A stretch of DNA of 64,000 nucleotides from Burkholderiaceae bacterium. GTDB taxonomy: Bacteria > Pseudomonadota > Gammaproteobacteria > Burkholderiales > Burkholderiaceae_C. Where the stretch lies: positions 434,001-498,000 of the forward strand of contig JAHCKM010000001.1 in the NCBI GenBank assembly GCA_026125795.1, in the 5' to 3' direction. The position numbers and the translations under genes were made by a program. Below the pieces are notes generated by a model, which saw nothing but the letters and a program-made list of their open reading frames with translations, was not told the origin of the DNA and did not search any database. Shown here one piece after another: positions 8,023 through 16,502 of this stretch; positions within the stretch are counted from its first letter, which is position 1, and the number at the start of each line of letters is the position of its first letter.

Positions 8023-8379
8023 ATGGGTCACCTCAGCACCCACGTGCTCGACACGATGCACGGCACTCCGGCCGCCGGCATGCGCGGCAAGCTGCTGCGC
8101 ATGCAGGCTGGCGGCGCGCAGACGCTGGCCTCGTTCGAGCTCGATGCCGACGGCCGTCATCCCGGCGGCGCGCTGCTCGACGCGGCCACGATGGCCGTCG
8201 GCCGCTACCGACTCGTGTTCTCGGTTGCGGCGTACTTCCGGCAGCGCGCTGTCATGCTGCCTGACCCGCCGTTCCTCGACGAGGTGACGATCGATTTCGG
8301 CATCGCCGACGCTGGCGGCCACTACCACGTGCCGCTGCTGGTGAGCCCGTGGAGCTACTCCACCTACCGCGGCAGCTGA
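8023..8379 (+). CDS. uraH: 5-hydroxyisourate hydrolase (transthyretin-like)
   Basis: Hydrolyses 5-hydroxyisourate, the product of urate oxidation, to OHCU. At 118 residues it has the usual family length. It has the N-terminal STHVLDTMHGTPAAGM motif with catalytic His7 and ends in the signature YRGS (STYRGS). The ATG at 8023 is chosen because the family begins there; the frame is open upstream without similarity. It is the first gene of the rightward arm, divergent from the GntR-puuE-uraD/allC operon, and supplies the step between PuuD (10161) and UraD. Confidence 0.95.
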   Translation: MGHLSTHVLDTMHGTPAAGMRGKLLRMQAGGAQTLASFELDADGRHPGGALLDAATMAVGRYRLVFSVAAYFRQRAVMLPDPPFLDEVTIDFGIADAGGHYHVPLLVSPWSYSTYRGS

Positions 8380-8466
8380 GGTCGCACAGGGTGTGGGCGT
8401 GAGCCATCGGCGCACGGATCTTGCAAGCGCAAGCCATCGTTGCCCAACCGTTTGCAGGAGCCCGAC

Positions 8467-9417
8467 TTGAAACTTCACCGTCATGTCTTTTGCGCCGCGG
8501 CGCTGGCCTTGGCCACCGCCTCGCATGCCGCCTGGCCCGAGAAACCCGTGCGCATCGTCGTCACGTTCGCGGCCGGCGGCGCGAGCGACATCGTGGCCCG
8601 CGCGATCTCGGAGCCGCTGGCCAAGGCGCTCGGGCAGCCAGTGATCGTCGACAACAAGCCCGGCGCCGGCGGCACCATCGGCGGCGCTGAAGTGGTGCGT
8701 TCCGCGCCCGACGGCTACACGCTGATGCTGTCGAACTCCACCCCGCTGTCGATCGGCCCGTGGACGGTGCCCAAGCTGCCGTACGACCCGATCAAGCAAT
8801 TCACGCACGTGGCGATGCTCGGCGTGGCGCCGGTGCTGATGGCCAACCCGAAGAGCGGTCCCGCCACGGTTAAAGATCTGCCCAAGGCGGCCGCAGTCCC
8901 GGGCTACACCTTCGGCTCCGGCGGCCCGGGGTCGATCGGCCACATCGTCGGCGAGATGGCCAAGAGCGCGATGAAGCTCCAGATGACGCACGTACCGTAT
9001 CGCGGCGGCGCGCCGATGACGACTGACCTGATCGCCGGCCAGATTCCGCTCGGCATCGACGTCATCACGGCGTTCGTGCCGATGGTCAAGTCCGGTCAGA
9101 TCAAGGGCCTGGCCGTCACGACGCGCGAGCGCTCGCCGCTGTTGCCCGAGGTGCCGAGCGTGGTCGAGCTCGGGCTGCCGCAATTGGTGGCGGAGAACTA
9201 CTTCGGCGTGTCGGGACCGGCAGGCTTGCCGAAGGAGGTGACGGACAAGCTCGCCAAGGCGCTGGCCGACATCGTGGCCGATCCGGCCATCGTCAAGCGC
9301 TTTGAAGAGCTCGGCATCACGCCATCCAAGGTGAGCGCCGCGCAGTTCGCCGACTTTGTTGCCAAGCAGATCAACGACTGGGCGCCGGCGATCAAAGCGG
9401 CGGATTTGAAGCCTTGA
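8467..9417 (+). CDS. Bug/TctC-family periplasmic receptor
   Basis: Tripartite-tricarboxylate-type solute receptor of 316 residues. The signal peptide (HRHVFCAAALALATASHA) is followed by WPEKPVRIVVTFAAGGASDIVAR and the typical NKPGAGGTIGGAEVV, APDGYTLM and HVPYRGGAPMTTDLIAGQI motifs. The start is TTG at 8467, set by an AGGAG box 7 bp before it; no ATG fits the signal peptide. There is no TctA or TctB membrane partner in the window, as usual for the expanded Bug receptors of Burkholderiales. Position between uraH and puuD suggests a urate- or ureide-related ligand, but this family binds many carboxylates and amides. Confidence 0.92.
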   Translation: MKLHRHVFCAAALALATASHAAWPEKPVRIVVTFAAGGASDIVARAISEPLAKALGQPVIVDNKPGAGGTIGGAEVVRSAPDGYTLMLSNSTPLSIGPWTVPKLPYDPIKQFTHVAMLGVAPVLMANPKSGPATVKDLPKAAAVPGYTFGSGGPGSIGHIVGEMAKSAMKLQMTHVPYRGGAPMTTDLIAGQIPLGIDVITAFVPMVKSGQIKGLAVTTRERSPLLPEVPSVVELGLPQLVAENYFGVSGPAGLPKEVTDKLAKALADIVADPAIVKRFEELGITPSKVSAAQFADFVAKQINDWAPAIKAADLKP

Positions 9418-9637
9418 GGGTTTTCTAGCTTGATGGTGATTGAAGTCTGCGGAGGTTGGGCGCGGCGCGGCGGGCGGTACCCGGGGTGGGCTCCTGCTGG
9501 GTCGGTCGGCCCTGCGGGCCGACTGCGCTGCGGTGCTCGCGGCACAAGGGCGGCTGCGATGCCGCTCGCAAGCGGCGCTGAACGCGCCGCGCCTTGCAGG
9601 CCGCGCCGGGCCAGGGGGCCCGGCCCCTCGCCAGGCA

Positions 9638-9660
9638 CGAACAGTCCACCGGACTGTTCG
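9638..9660. repeat. Perfect 10-bp hairpin nested in repeat copy 2
   Basis: Arms CGAACAGTCC and GGACTGTTCG around ACC. Copy 1 lacks it at the matching place. Copy 3 has a related CAGTCC/GGACTG hairpin, but in module B (54303-54330), so the unit appears to move independently of the large element. Confidence 0.8.
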
Positions 9661-9744
9661 TGTCCGGGCTCGGCTTCATGGCTTCTCGCCGGTCCGGCCA
9701 CTGCGGGTCCGGACTCCCCCTTGTGCCGCTGCGCTTTTGGCTCC

Positions 9745-9773
9745 GGGTCATATGCGCTTCGCGCATATGACCC
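9745..9773. repeat. Perfect 13-bp hairpin nested in repeat copy 2
   Basis: Arms GGGTCATATGCGC and GCGCATATGACCC around TTC. It is more AT-rich than its surroundings and absent from the matching place in copies 1 and 3. Confidence 0.8.
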
Positions 9774-10160
9774 TACGCCGCAACTTCGTTGTCGCCGCCG
9801 CACAAGTCGCCCATCCCGGATAACGCCCACCGCGCAGAGACGCTCGCGGGTTTCCTCGACGAAAACCTCGCTGATGCTGGCCAAGCCGTGGTCGGGTGTG
9901 CGTCGGCAGCGACATTGTGCGGCGCTGAGCACCGCACAGCGCATGGCCGCGCGCGCGCAGCGCGCGCTTCAACCTCTGACTCGCGACGACTGTTCGACCA
10001 CAGCGAACGAAGTGAGCGGCGGGAGTGTCGACGCGGGCCATGCGATCGAGGAGCGCAAGGGAGTCGGCCCTTCAGGGCCGACCGCTGCACACGAGCGCCG
10101 GCGCATACCCGGCCGCGGCTTTGCCCTGCTCGGCCGCCGCAGGGCTGCTGCCTGAACGCC

Positions 10161-11357
10161 ATGGACGCCTACCTCCTCGACTGGATCAACCTGCTGCTGC
10201 GCTTTGCGCACGTGATCACCGGCATCGCGTGGATCGGTGCGTCGTTCTACTTCGTCTTTCTCGATCTGAGCCTCAAGCCGCCGACCGACCCGGTGCTGAA
10301 AGACAAGGGCGTCGACGGCGAGCTGTGGGCCGTGCACGGCGGCGGGTTCTACAACCCGCAGAAGTATCTGGTGGCGCCCAAGTCGCTGCCCGAGCACCTG
10401 CACTGGTTCATCTGGGAGAGCTACACCACCTGGCTCACCGGATTTGCGCTGTTCACCGTGCTGTACCTGTTCAACGCCAGCACGTTCCTGGTCGACAGGA
10501 ACGTGTTCGACTGGTCGGCGCAGGCCGCGGTGGTGGCGGCGCTGGCGTTCCTGGTTGCGGGCTGGATCGTCTACGACGCGATCTGCCGGCTGTTCGGCCA
10601 ACGCCAGCGCGGCGACCTGATCGTCGGCGTGCTGGTGTTCGTCTACGTCGTCGCGGCGAGCTGGCTCGCGTGCCGGCTGTTTGCCGGCCGCGCCGCGTTC
10701 CTGATCGTCGGCGCGATGCTCGCCACCGCGATGAGCGCCAACGTGCTGTTCTGGATCATTCCGGGGCAGCGCAAGGTGATCGCGCAGATGCGTGCCGGCC
10801 AGCCGGTGGATCCGGTGCATGGCCAGCGCGGCAAGCAGCGCAGCCTGCACAACACCTACTTCACGCTGCCGGTGCTGGTGACGATGATCAGCAACCACTA
10901 CGGCTGGCTGTATCAGGGTGCGCACAGCTGGCTGGTGCTGGTGCTGTTGATGCTGGCGGCGGCGCTGGTGCGCCACTCATTCGTCGCGCGGCACAAGGCG
11001 CTGGTGTTGCAGCAACCGGTGCCCTGGGGCTATGCGGCGGCGGGCGTGCTGCTGATGCTCGCGGTGGGTGTGGCGCTGAAGCCCGCGCCGCCTGCGGCGG
11101 CCGCCGCGTCACGGCCGGCGCAGCTGGCCGATGTGAAGGCGATCGTCGAGCAGCGCTGCGTCTCGTGCCACAACGCCCAGGTGCAGCAGAAGAACGTGGC
11201 GCTGCACACCGACGCGCTGATCCGCCAGCATGCGCAGGCGATGTACCAGCAGGTGGTGGTGCTCAAGCTGATGCCGCTGGCCAACGCCACGCAGATGACC
11301 GACGACGAGCGCCTGGTCGTCAAGCGCTGGTTCGACGCCGGCGCGCGTCCTGACTGA
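10161..11357 (+). CDS. puuD: Membrane urate oxidase/hydroxylase with C-terminal cytochrome c (PuuD)
   Basis: Oxidises urate to 5-hydroxyisourate at the inner membrane and passes electrons to its own haem rather than directly to oxygen. The 398 residues include eight or so membrane helices (for example 12-36, 91-110, 121-146, 152-173, 178-200 and 255-270) forming the urate-oxidase N domain, with conserved HGGGFYNPQKYLVAP and HLHWFIWESYTTW. One more helix near 288-307 leads to a C-terminal c-type haem domain with CVSCH at 333-337. The ATG at 10161 fits the family start. It lies 35 bp after repeat copy 2, so the repeat is its immediate upstream region. It feeds UraH and UraD encoded to its left. 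Confidence 0.94.
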   Translation: MDAYLLDWINLLLRFAHVITGIAWIGASFYFVFLDLSLKPPTDPVLKDKGVDGELWAVHGGGFYNPQKYLVAPKSLPEHLHWFIWESYTTWLTGFALFTVLYLFNASTFLVDRNVFDWSAQAAVVAALAFLVAGWIVYDAICRLFGQRQRGDLIVGVLVFVYVVAASWLACRLFAGRAAFLIVGAMLATAMSANVLFWIIPGQRKVIAQMRAGQPVDPVHGQRGKQRSLHNTYFTLPVLVTMISNHYGWLYQGAHSWLVLVLLMLAAALVRHSFVARHKALVLQQPVPWGYAAAGVLLMLAVGVALKPAPPAAAAASRPAQLADVKAIVEQRCVSCHNAQVQQKNVALHTDALIRQHAQAMYQQVVVLKLMPLANATQMTDDERLVVKRWFDAGARPD

Positions 11358-11364
11358 CCGCGCC

Positions 11365-11817
11365 CTATCGGGCGGCGACGATCAGCTGGCCGCGGATCTC
11401 GCCGCCGGGGCGCGCCGCGGTGACCACGCTGATGTACCAGCGCTCGGCGAGCACCGCGTCCACCTGCTCGGGCGTCAGCGTGATCGCGCCGCGCTCGAGA
11501 TTCTGGGCCTGCAGCGGCACTTCCACCGCCGCGTTGTCGCCCGGCATCGCGGGGCCGTTGAATGACGCACCGACCACCGGGCCGCTGAGTCCGATGGTGC
11601 TGAGCGTCCAGCTCAGCACGCGTGTCTGCTTGTCCAGCGTCGCCTGCAGGTTGCCGGTGGCCTCGCTGTTATTGGGCGGCACCACGCTAGCCCCCGACAA
11701 GCGCGCCAACAGGTTGGTCGGGCTGGACGCTTGCGCCATGGCCAACACGCCGAAGGCGAGCAGGCTGAACACCATCACGGCATAGACCAGGCGGCTGAAA
11801 CTGTGCGGCTGAAACAT
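11365..11817 (-). CDS. CHRD-domain secreted protein
   Basis: Exported protein of 150 residues. A hydrophobic signal/anchor segment (LVYAVMVFSLLAFGVLAMAQA) is followed by a single CHRD domain (LLARLSGASVVPPNNSEATGNLQATLDKQTRVLSWTLSTIGLSGPV to PGGEIRGQLIVAAR), a fold first seen in chordin and frequent in bacterial exported proteins of unknown role. The ATG at 11817 is preferred to one 36 bp upstream because a GGAG box precedes it. It converges with puuD, with 7 bp between stops, and has no obvious functional partner. Confidence 0.85.
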   Translation of the reverse strand: MFQPHSFSRLVYAVMVFSLLAFGVLAMAQASSPTNLLARLSGASVVPPNNSEATGNLQATLDKQTRVLSWTLSTIGLSGPVVGASFNGPAMPGDNAAVEVPLQAQNLERGAITLTPEQVDAVLAERWYISVVTAARPGGEIRGQLIVAAR

Positions 11818-11938
11818 CGTCGACGCTCCGGGCGGGCATGCGGCACCCCGCATGCCGAAGCGACATGCTGCGCCGGCCGCGATAACCCGCTTGTCGGGCG
11901 GGTCGTGTTTGGGCTGTAGGACGGCCCCGATAAACGTA

Positions 11939-12412
11939 TCAACGTGTGAGCTTGCGGCGCTCGTGCCACTGCGCCAGCGAGAAATCCGGATAGACGTCGA
12001 AGCGCTGGTCGCCGCGCCGGGTCTGCAGCGGCACCCAGTCGGGCTTGAAGCTGAGCATGATGTGGCACAGCGAGGGCGCCGCCGGCAGCGGCGTGTCGAT
12101 CGCGCCGGCCTGTGGGTGAACCAGATCGGGCCAGCGCGGATCCCACAACCACAACGGGCTGCCGCACTCCTTGCAGAAGTGGCGCTGCCCCTGGCTGCGC
12201 CGGCCGCTGCCGAGGCGGGCGCGGTACACGCTCAAGTGCTCGCGCCCCTTGACCTTCAGCGTGTTGAAGTCCGCGCCCAGGTTGATCGCATAACCGCCGC
12301 TGCCGGAGGTCTTGCGGCAGATCGAGCAGTAGCAGCGCATGAACGGCACCGGCTCGTGCGACTGCACGCTGAAGCGCACCGCACGGCAATGGCAGGATCC
12401 TTTGAGCAGCAT
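11939..12412 (-). CDS. GFA/CENP-V-type zinc protein
   Basis: Small cytosolic protein (157 residues) of the glutathione-dependent formaldehyde-activating (GFA) fold. Zinc ligands are in CHCRAVRF (near residues 8-10), CYCSICRKTSGSGG and HFCKECGSPLW. Most family members have no proven formaldehyde activity. The ATG at 12412 starts at the family N-terminus; an upstream in-frame start would overlap the divergent regulator. It is divergent from the large BTAD regulator with only 50 bp between starts, so the two may share regulation. Confidence 0.87.
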   Translation of the reverse strand: MLLKGSCHCRAVRFSVQSHEPVPFMRCYCSICRKTSGSGGYAINLGADFNTLKVKGREHLSVYRARLGSGRRSQGQRHFCKECGSPLWLWDPRWPDLVHPQAGAIDTPLPAAPSLCHIMLSFKPDWVPLQTRRGDQRFDVYPDFSLAQWHERRKLTR

Positions 12413-12462
12413 CGGTTTCTCCCGGTGTGGCGTGCCCCCTATCATCCGCCGAGGGACAGCGC

Positions 12463-15400
12463 ATGGCCCGCAAACCACCGGCCCTGGCCAAGATCACGCC
12501 ACCGCGGCTGCACGACGTGCTGCCGCGCACGCGGCTGTTCGACGCGCTCGACACGGCGCTGCGCCGCCCGGTGGTCTGGTTGAGCGCACAGCCCGGCGCC
12601 GGCAAGACCACGCTGCTGGCGAGCTATCTGCAGACGCAGGCGGCGGATCGCATCGGCCGCACGCTGTGGTACCAGGTCGATGAAGGCGATGCCGATCCGG
12701 CGTCGTTCATCTACCACCTCAAGCTCGCGGCCGAAGGCATCGCGCCGGCCGATGGCGCAGCCACGCTTCCGCTGCTGACGCCGGAGTACCGGGCCGACCT
12801 GCGCGGATATGCGCGACGCTTCTTTCGCGCGCTGTACGCGCAGCTCGATGCCGACGCGCTGCTGGTGTTCGACAACTTCCAGGAGGCGCCCGAGGGCTCC
12901 GCCTTCCACCGCTTGATGGCCGAGGCGATCGCGCAGCTGCCACACGGCGTGCACATCGTGGTGGTCAGCCGCACCGAGCCCGATGGCGCCTACGCGCCGC
13001 TGCTGGCCGCCGACGCGATCGCGCTGCTCGACGGGGCGGCGCTGCGGCTGACGCTGGAAGAGACCCAGGCGATCGCGCGCCGGCGCGGCGTCGAGGCCGA
13101 GCATGACGCACGTGCATTGTTCGAGCGCTCGCACGGCTGGGCCGCCGGCCTCACGCTGCTGCTGACGCGCACACGCGCCGCGCCGGGCGACGTCGGCGAT
13201 GGCACCGACTCGCTGCAGCACGTGTTCTCGTACTTCGCGCAACGCGTGTTCGACGACGCGCCGCCCGGGCAGCAACGCGCGCTGATGCAGCTCGCGTTCC
13301 TGCCGCAGATCGGTGCGGCGCAGGCCGAGCGGCTCACCGGCCAAGCCGATGCGCCCAAGCTGCTCGAGCGCTTTTATCGGCGGCATCTGTTCACCGATCG
13401 GCGTCGCGTCGCCGATGGCGCGGCATCGGCGCCGGTGTTCCAGTTCCACGCGCTGTTCCGCACGTTCCTGCGGCATCAGGCCGCGGCGAGTTGGAGCGCC
13501 GACGAACAACGCCAGGTGGCGCGGCGCGCCGGCACGCTGCTGGCCGAAGACGGTCTCCCCGATCCCGCGCTCGACTGTTTCGCCGAGGCCGGCGACTGGG
13601 CCGCCTACGGCCGCACGCTCAACCTGCATGCCGAGGCCTTGATCGAACAAGGCCGCGGACAGACGGTGGCGGAGTGGCTCGAGCGCATGCCGTCGGCCGA
13701 GCGCGAGGCGGCGCCCTGGCTCGGCTATTGGCAGGGCCGCGCGCTGGCCGCCACCGCGCCCGAGCGCGCGCTGCAGGCGCTGCAGGCGGCGCACGGGCGC
13801 TTCGAGTCGATGCGCGACGTCGCCGGCCAGCTGGCGTGCGGCGCCGCGGTGATGCAAACGCTGTGGTACGCGCGGCTCGGCTGGTCGGAGATCACGCCGT
13901 GGGTCGACCGGCTCGAGCCGCTGCTGCGCAGCGTCGGGCCGTGGCCGCTGGCGCAGGGCGTGCGGTTTCCGTCGCGCGGGGTGGAGCTGGTCAGCGTGGC
14001 AGCGCTGCATGCGTCGCTGGCGTTCTGCCGCCTGGCGCATCCGGCGCTGCGCGACATGGGGCGTGCCGTGCTGGCGATGATCGATGACGACGGCATCGAC
14101 TGGAACCACCGCCTGGCGGCGGCCACGCACCTGATCACCTGGTTCCACAACTCGGCCGACCATGCGTCGGCCACGCAGCTGATCGGCAAGGTCGATCCGG
14201 TGGTGGACCAGCGGCCGTCGAGCGCGCTGAACCGCGCGTTCTGGTCCACCTTCCGCGCCATCCACGACATGCGGCTCGGCCGCTACGAAGAGGCGTCGCA
14301 GCTGTTCCAGCGCGCCGAGGATCTGGCGCGCGAGCAGGGCCTGCCGCGCGCCGAATACGCGGCGATCCAGTTCCGCATCTACCTCGACATCATGTTCCGC
14401 CGCGCCGACGACGCGCGCGCGCGCGTGGCGCGGCTAGAGGTGCATCCGGCGCGCGGCAACCTCGACGCCGAGCTCAACCTGTGCCTCATCCAGACCATGC
14501 TGGCGCAGCTGCGCGGTCATGCTGCGCAGGCGCTGGTCCATGCAAGGCAGGTGCTCGACGAGGTGCAACGCGTCGACGCGGCGTACTTCCATGCGATGTA
14601 CCCGCCGGCGGTGGCGAGCGCGTTCGCCGACGCGGGCGAGCCCGAGCGCGCGCTGCAGGTGATCGCCGCGGCCCGCGAGGCGGCGCGCGGCAGCTATATG
14701 GAGGCGCTGCAGTCGCAGCTGGTGCTCGAGGAGGCCTACGTGGCGCTGACGCGCGGCGATGCCGGCAGCGCACGCACGCAGGTGGCCCAGGCGCTGGCGC
14801 GCGCCGCGCGCGAGCCGGCGCAGGCCGCCTACGTGCACCGCATCGTCGCGCGCAAGCCCGAGCTGCTGGTGCTCGCGCTGCGCGACGGTGTCGAGCCCGA
14901 GCTGGTGCGCGAGCTGATCCGCCGCTGGCGCCTGCCGCCGCCGCCCGACGAGGTCGCCGGGTGGCCCTGGGCCGTGAAGGTGCGCACGCTGGGCGCGTTC
15001 GAGGTGCGGGTGCATGACGTGCCGATCGCGTTCGGCCGCAAGGCCCCGAAGAAGACGCTGGCGCTGCTCAAGGCGGTGATCGCGCGCGGCGGCAGCGCAG
15101 CCGAGGGCGCGCTGATCGACCAGTTCTGGCCCGATGAAGAGGGCGACGCTGCCGCCAAGTCGCTCGGTGCCGCGGTGCACCGGCTGCGCCAGCTGATCGG
15201 CGTGCCCGACGTGGTGCTGCAACAAGGCGGCCAGGTGTGGCTCGACCGCGAGCGCGTGTGGGTCGACGCGCTGTCGTTCGAGCGCGGCCTGGGTGCCGAC
15301 GATGCCGACGCGGCGCTCGAGGCGCTGCAGCTGTACCACGGCGCATTCCTGGCCGAGGACGAAGGCGAGAGCTGGCCGGTGGCGATGCGCGAGCGGCTGC

Positions 15401-15675
15401 GCGGCAAGTTCGTGCACGCCGTGGCGCAGCACGCCGCGCGGCTGGAGGCGGCGCACCGGCACGACGAGGCGATTGGCTGGTACCTGAAGGGCCTCGACGC
15501 CGACCCGGTGGTCGAGCTGTTCTACCAGGGCCTGATGCGCTGCTACCACGGGCTCGACCGCCTGCCCGAGGCGGTGAGCGCGTACCGCCGGCTCAAGCAG
15601 ACGCTGTCGGTCACGCTGAGCCTGCCGCCTTCAGCGGCCACGGAGAGGCTGTATCAGTCGCTGCGACTGACCTGA
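12463..15675 (+). CDS. Large STAND ATPase regulator with C-terminal winged helix and BTAD domain
   Basis: Predicted signal-integrating transcription factor of 1070 residues. Residues 1-330 are a MalT/STAND-like ATPase with Walker A SAQPGAGKTT (41-50), Walker B-like LLVFDNFQEA and VVVSRTEPDG. The middle (about 340-830) is helical repeat with many Ala/Leu pairs. Residues about 835-925 form an OmpR-like winged helix (VKVRTLGAFEVRV to FGRKAPKKTLALLKAVIARGG), then a bacterial transcriptional activator domain (BTAD) to the end. In the SARP/AfsR group DNA binding is normally N-terminal, so this is the reversed layout. The ATG at 12463 follows a GAGGGA box. A 7-bp GC hairpin (15679-15697) follows the stop. 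It is likely to control the small genes downstream. Confidence 0.88.
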   Translation: MARKPPALAKITPPRLHDVLPRTRLFDALDTALRRPVVWLSAQPGAGKTTLLASYLQTQAADRIGRTLWYQVDEGDADPASFIYHLKLAAEGIAPADGAATLPLLTPEYRADLRGYARRFFRALYAQLDADALLVFDNFQEAPEGSAFHRLMAEAIAQLPHGVHIVVVSRTEPDGAYAPLLAADAIALLDGAALRLTLEETQAIARRRGVEAEHDARALFERSHGWAAGLTLLLTRTRAAPGDVGDGTDSLQHVFSYFAQRVFDDAPPGQQRALMQLAFLPQIGAAQAERLTGQADAPKLLERFYRRHLFTDRRRVADGAASAPVFQFHALFRTFLRHQAAASWSADEQRQVARRAGTLLAEDGLPDPALDCFAEAGDWAAYGRTLNLHAEALIEQGRGQTVAEWLERMPSAEREAAPWLGYWQGRALAATAPERALQALQAAHGRFESMRDVAGQLACGAAVMQTLWYARLGWSEITPWVDRLEPLLRSVGPWPLAQGVRFPSRGVELVSVAALHASLAFCRLAHPALRDMGRAVLAMIDDDGIDWNHRLAAATHLITWFHNSADHASATQLIGKVDPVVDQRPSSALNRAFWSTFRAIHDMRLGRYEEASQLFQRAEDLAREQGLPRAEYAAIQFRIYLDIMFRRADDARARVARLEVHPARGNLDAELNLCLIQTMLAQLRGHAAQALVHARQVLDEVQRVDAAYFHAMYPPAVASAFADAGEPERALQVIAAAREAARGSYMEALQSQLVLEEAYVALTRGDAGSARTQVAQALARAAREPAQAAYVHRIVARKPELLVLALRDGVEPELVRELIRRWRLPPPPDEVAGWPWAVKVRTLGAFEVRVHDVPIAFGRKAPKKTLALLKAVIARGGSAAEGALIDQFWPDEEGDAAAKSLGAAVHRLRQLIGVPDVVLQQGGQVWLDRERVWVDALSFERGLGADDADAALEALQLYHGAFLAEDEGESWPVAMRERLRGKFVHAVAQHAARLEAAHRHDEAIGWYLKGLDADPVVELFYQGLMRCYHGLDRLPEAVSAYRRLKQTLSVTLSLPPSAATERLYQSLRLT

Positions 15676-15954
15676 GCCGCGCGGCGACAAGCCGCGCCAT
15701 GACATCTGTAATGCGGCCCGGCACGGCCGCCGGCGAATCCGTAGCCAATAAATGTGCCCCTGGTTTCTACGCTGCACGCCGTTGTCAGCCAAACGAACCA
15801 GGAGCCTTGCGTGAACCGAATCCATCCGTCCAAAGCGGAGATCTGCGCGTGCTGCGGCCAGCCGTCGCGCTGATGCGCCGCATTCGCGAATCCGTGGTCC
15901 ATCCGTAGGCGATCGATCTCGATGATGCCCGCGAGCCCCAGACGGAGTCCCCGC
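15676..15954 (+). other. Intergenic region with GC hairpin, repeated boxes and a possible 20-codon ORF
   Basis: Contains a hairpin with 7-bp arms (15679-15697, no T-tract) right after the regulator stop, and three CGAATCC(G/A)T boxes (15734, 15817, 15887). A possible micro-ORF at 15811-15873 has GTG start and an AGGAG box 6 bp upstream. It would encode a 20-residue peptide with a CACCG motif. Its stop overlaps an ATG opening an 11-codon frame. These could be leader peptides or chance; nothing else is evident. Confidence 0.35.
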
Positions 15955-16170
15955 GTGAAGGAGATCGACAGCTATCTGGTGCGCATCGTGCGCCGCGAAG
16001 GCGACGCGCTCGCCGGCGTGGTGGAGCAGGTGCGCACCGGCAAGACCGCCCCGTTCGCGACCTTGGCCGAGTTGAGCGACCTGCTCGGCGGCCAGCGCCG
16101 CTCCACCCGCTTTCGCCGACCGGTGACGGTCGACCCCCTTCCACCCAAGAAACGAGCTTCCAGACCATGA
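15955..16170 (+). CDS. Small conserved hypothetical protein beside the BTAD regulator
   Basis: About 71 residues (KEIDSYLVRIVRREGDALAGVVEQVRTGKTAPFATLAELSDLLGG core), charged, with no signal or membrane segment. The pattern 'DSYLVRIYRR...GxVE...F.tl.EL..lL' recurs, from memory, in small proteins next to large BTAD/LuxR regulators in Burkholderiales. The GTG at 15955 has a GGAG box 7 bp upstream; an ATG 33 bp earlier is possible. Its end overlaps the next gene by 4 bp (ATGA), so the two are cotranslated. I suggest an accessory or anti-regulator role, without direct evidence. Confidence 0.65.
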   Translation: MKEIDSYLVRIVRREGDALAGVVEQVRTGKTAPFATLAELSDLLGGQRRSTRFRRPVTVDPLPPKKRASRP

Positions 16171-16478
16171 ATCCCATCTTTTCCACCGCGGGCGTCACGC
16201 TCGCTGCCTTGATGGCGGCCTGCGCGCAGACGCCCAGTGCGCACGATGTCCAGACCGCCGCGCTCGATTGCGCCGCGATCGAAGCGCAGATCGACACCGC
16301 CGCCGACGCGCAGCGCGCCGCCGCGCAACTGCAGCACGACGCCTGGAAGGCGGTGGTGCCTTTCGCCGTGATGGCGCGCTACGGCCGAGCCAAGGCCGCG
16401 GCCAACGAGTCGCAGCAGCGCCTCGACGCGCTGCGGCAGCAGGCGGCGCTGCGCGGCTGCGCCATCCCGACGCTCTGA
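16167..16478 (+). CDS. Small exported (possibly lipo-) protein, unknown function
   Basis: 103 residues. A short hydrophobic N-terminus (STAGVTLAALMAACAQ) contains a lipobox-like LMAAC, so Cys19 could be lipidated. The rest is Ala/Gln-rich and probably helical (AIEAQIDTAADAQRAAAQLQHDAWKAVVPFAVMARYGRAKAAANESQQRLDALRQQAA), with two further Cys. It is coupled by a 4-bp overlap to the preceding gene and 24 bp from the next, so it belongs to a run of small envelope proteins behind the BTAD regulator. Confidence 0.65.
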   Translation: MNPIFSTAGVTLAALMAACAQTPSAHDVQTAALDCAAIEAQIDTAADAQRAAAQLQHDAWKAVVPFAVMARYGRAKAAANESQQRLDALRQQAALRGCAIPTL

Positions 16479-16502
16479 ACACCCTTACGAAACGAGCACC
16501 CC

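Larger units (their letters stand above)
9460..10125 (+). repeat. Bipartite inverted-repeat element, copy 2
   Basis: Occupies nearly all of the 743-bp gap between the Bug receptor gene and puuD. Module A is bounded by arms 9461-9490 and 9808-9835, the latter with about four mismatches. Module B is bounded by 9882-9910 and 10095-10123. Two perfect hairpins lie inside module A and are absent from copy 1: 9638-9660 (10-bp arms CGAACAGTCC) and 9745-9773 (13-bp arms GGGTCATATGCGC). The conserved part of module B runs about 9900-10060. Open frames through it encode only repetitive Arg-rich sequence shared with the other copies, so I do not call genes. The next gene starts 35 bp after the element. 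Confidence 0.85.

Noticed and set aside
12442-14265. 600-codon minus-strand frame opposite the BTAD regulator
   Set aside because: Arg/Gln-rich translation typical of antisense frames in high-GC genes, with no motif.
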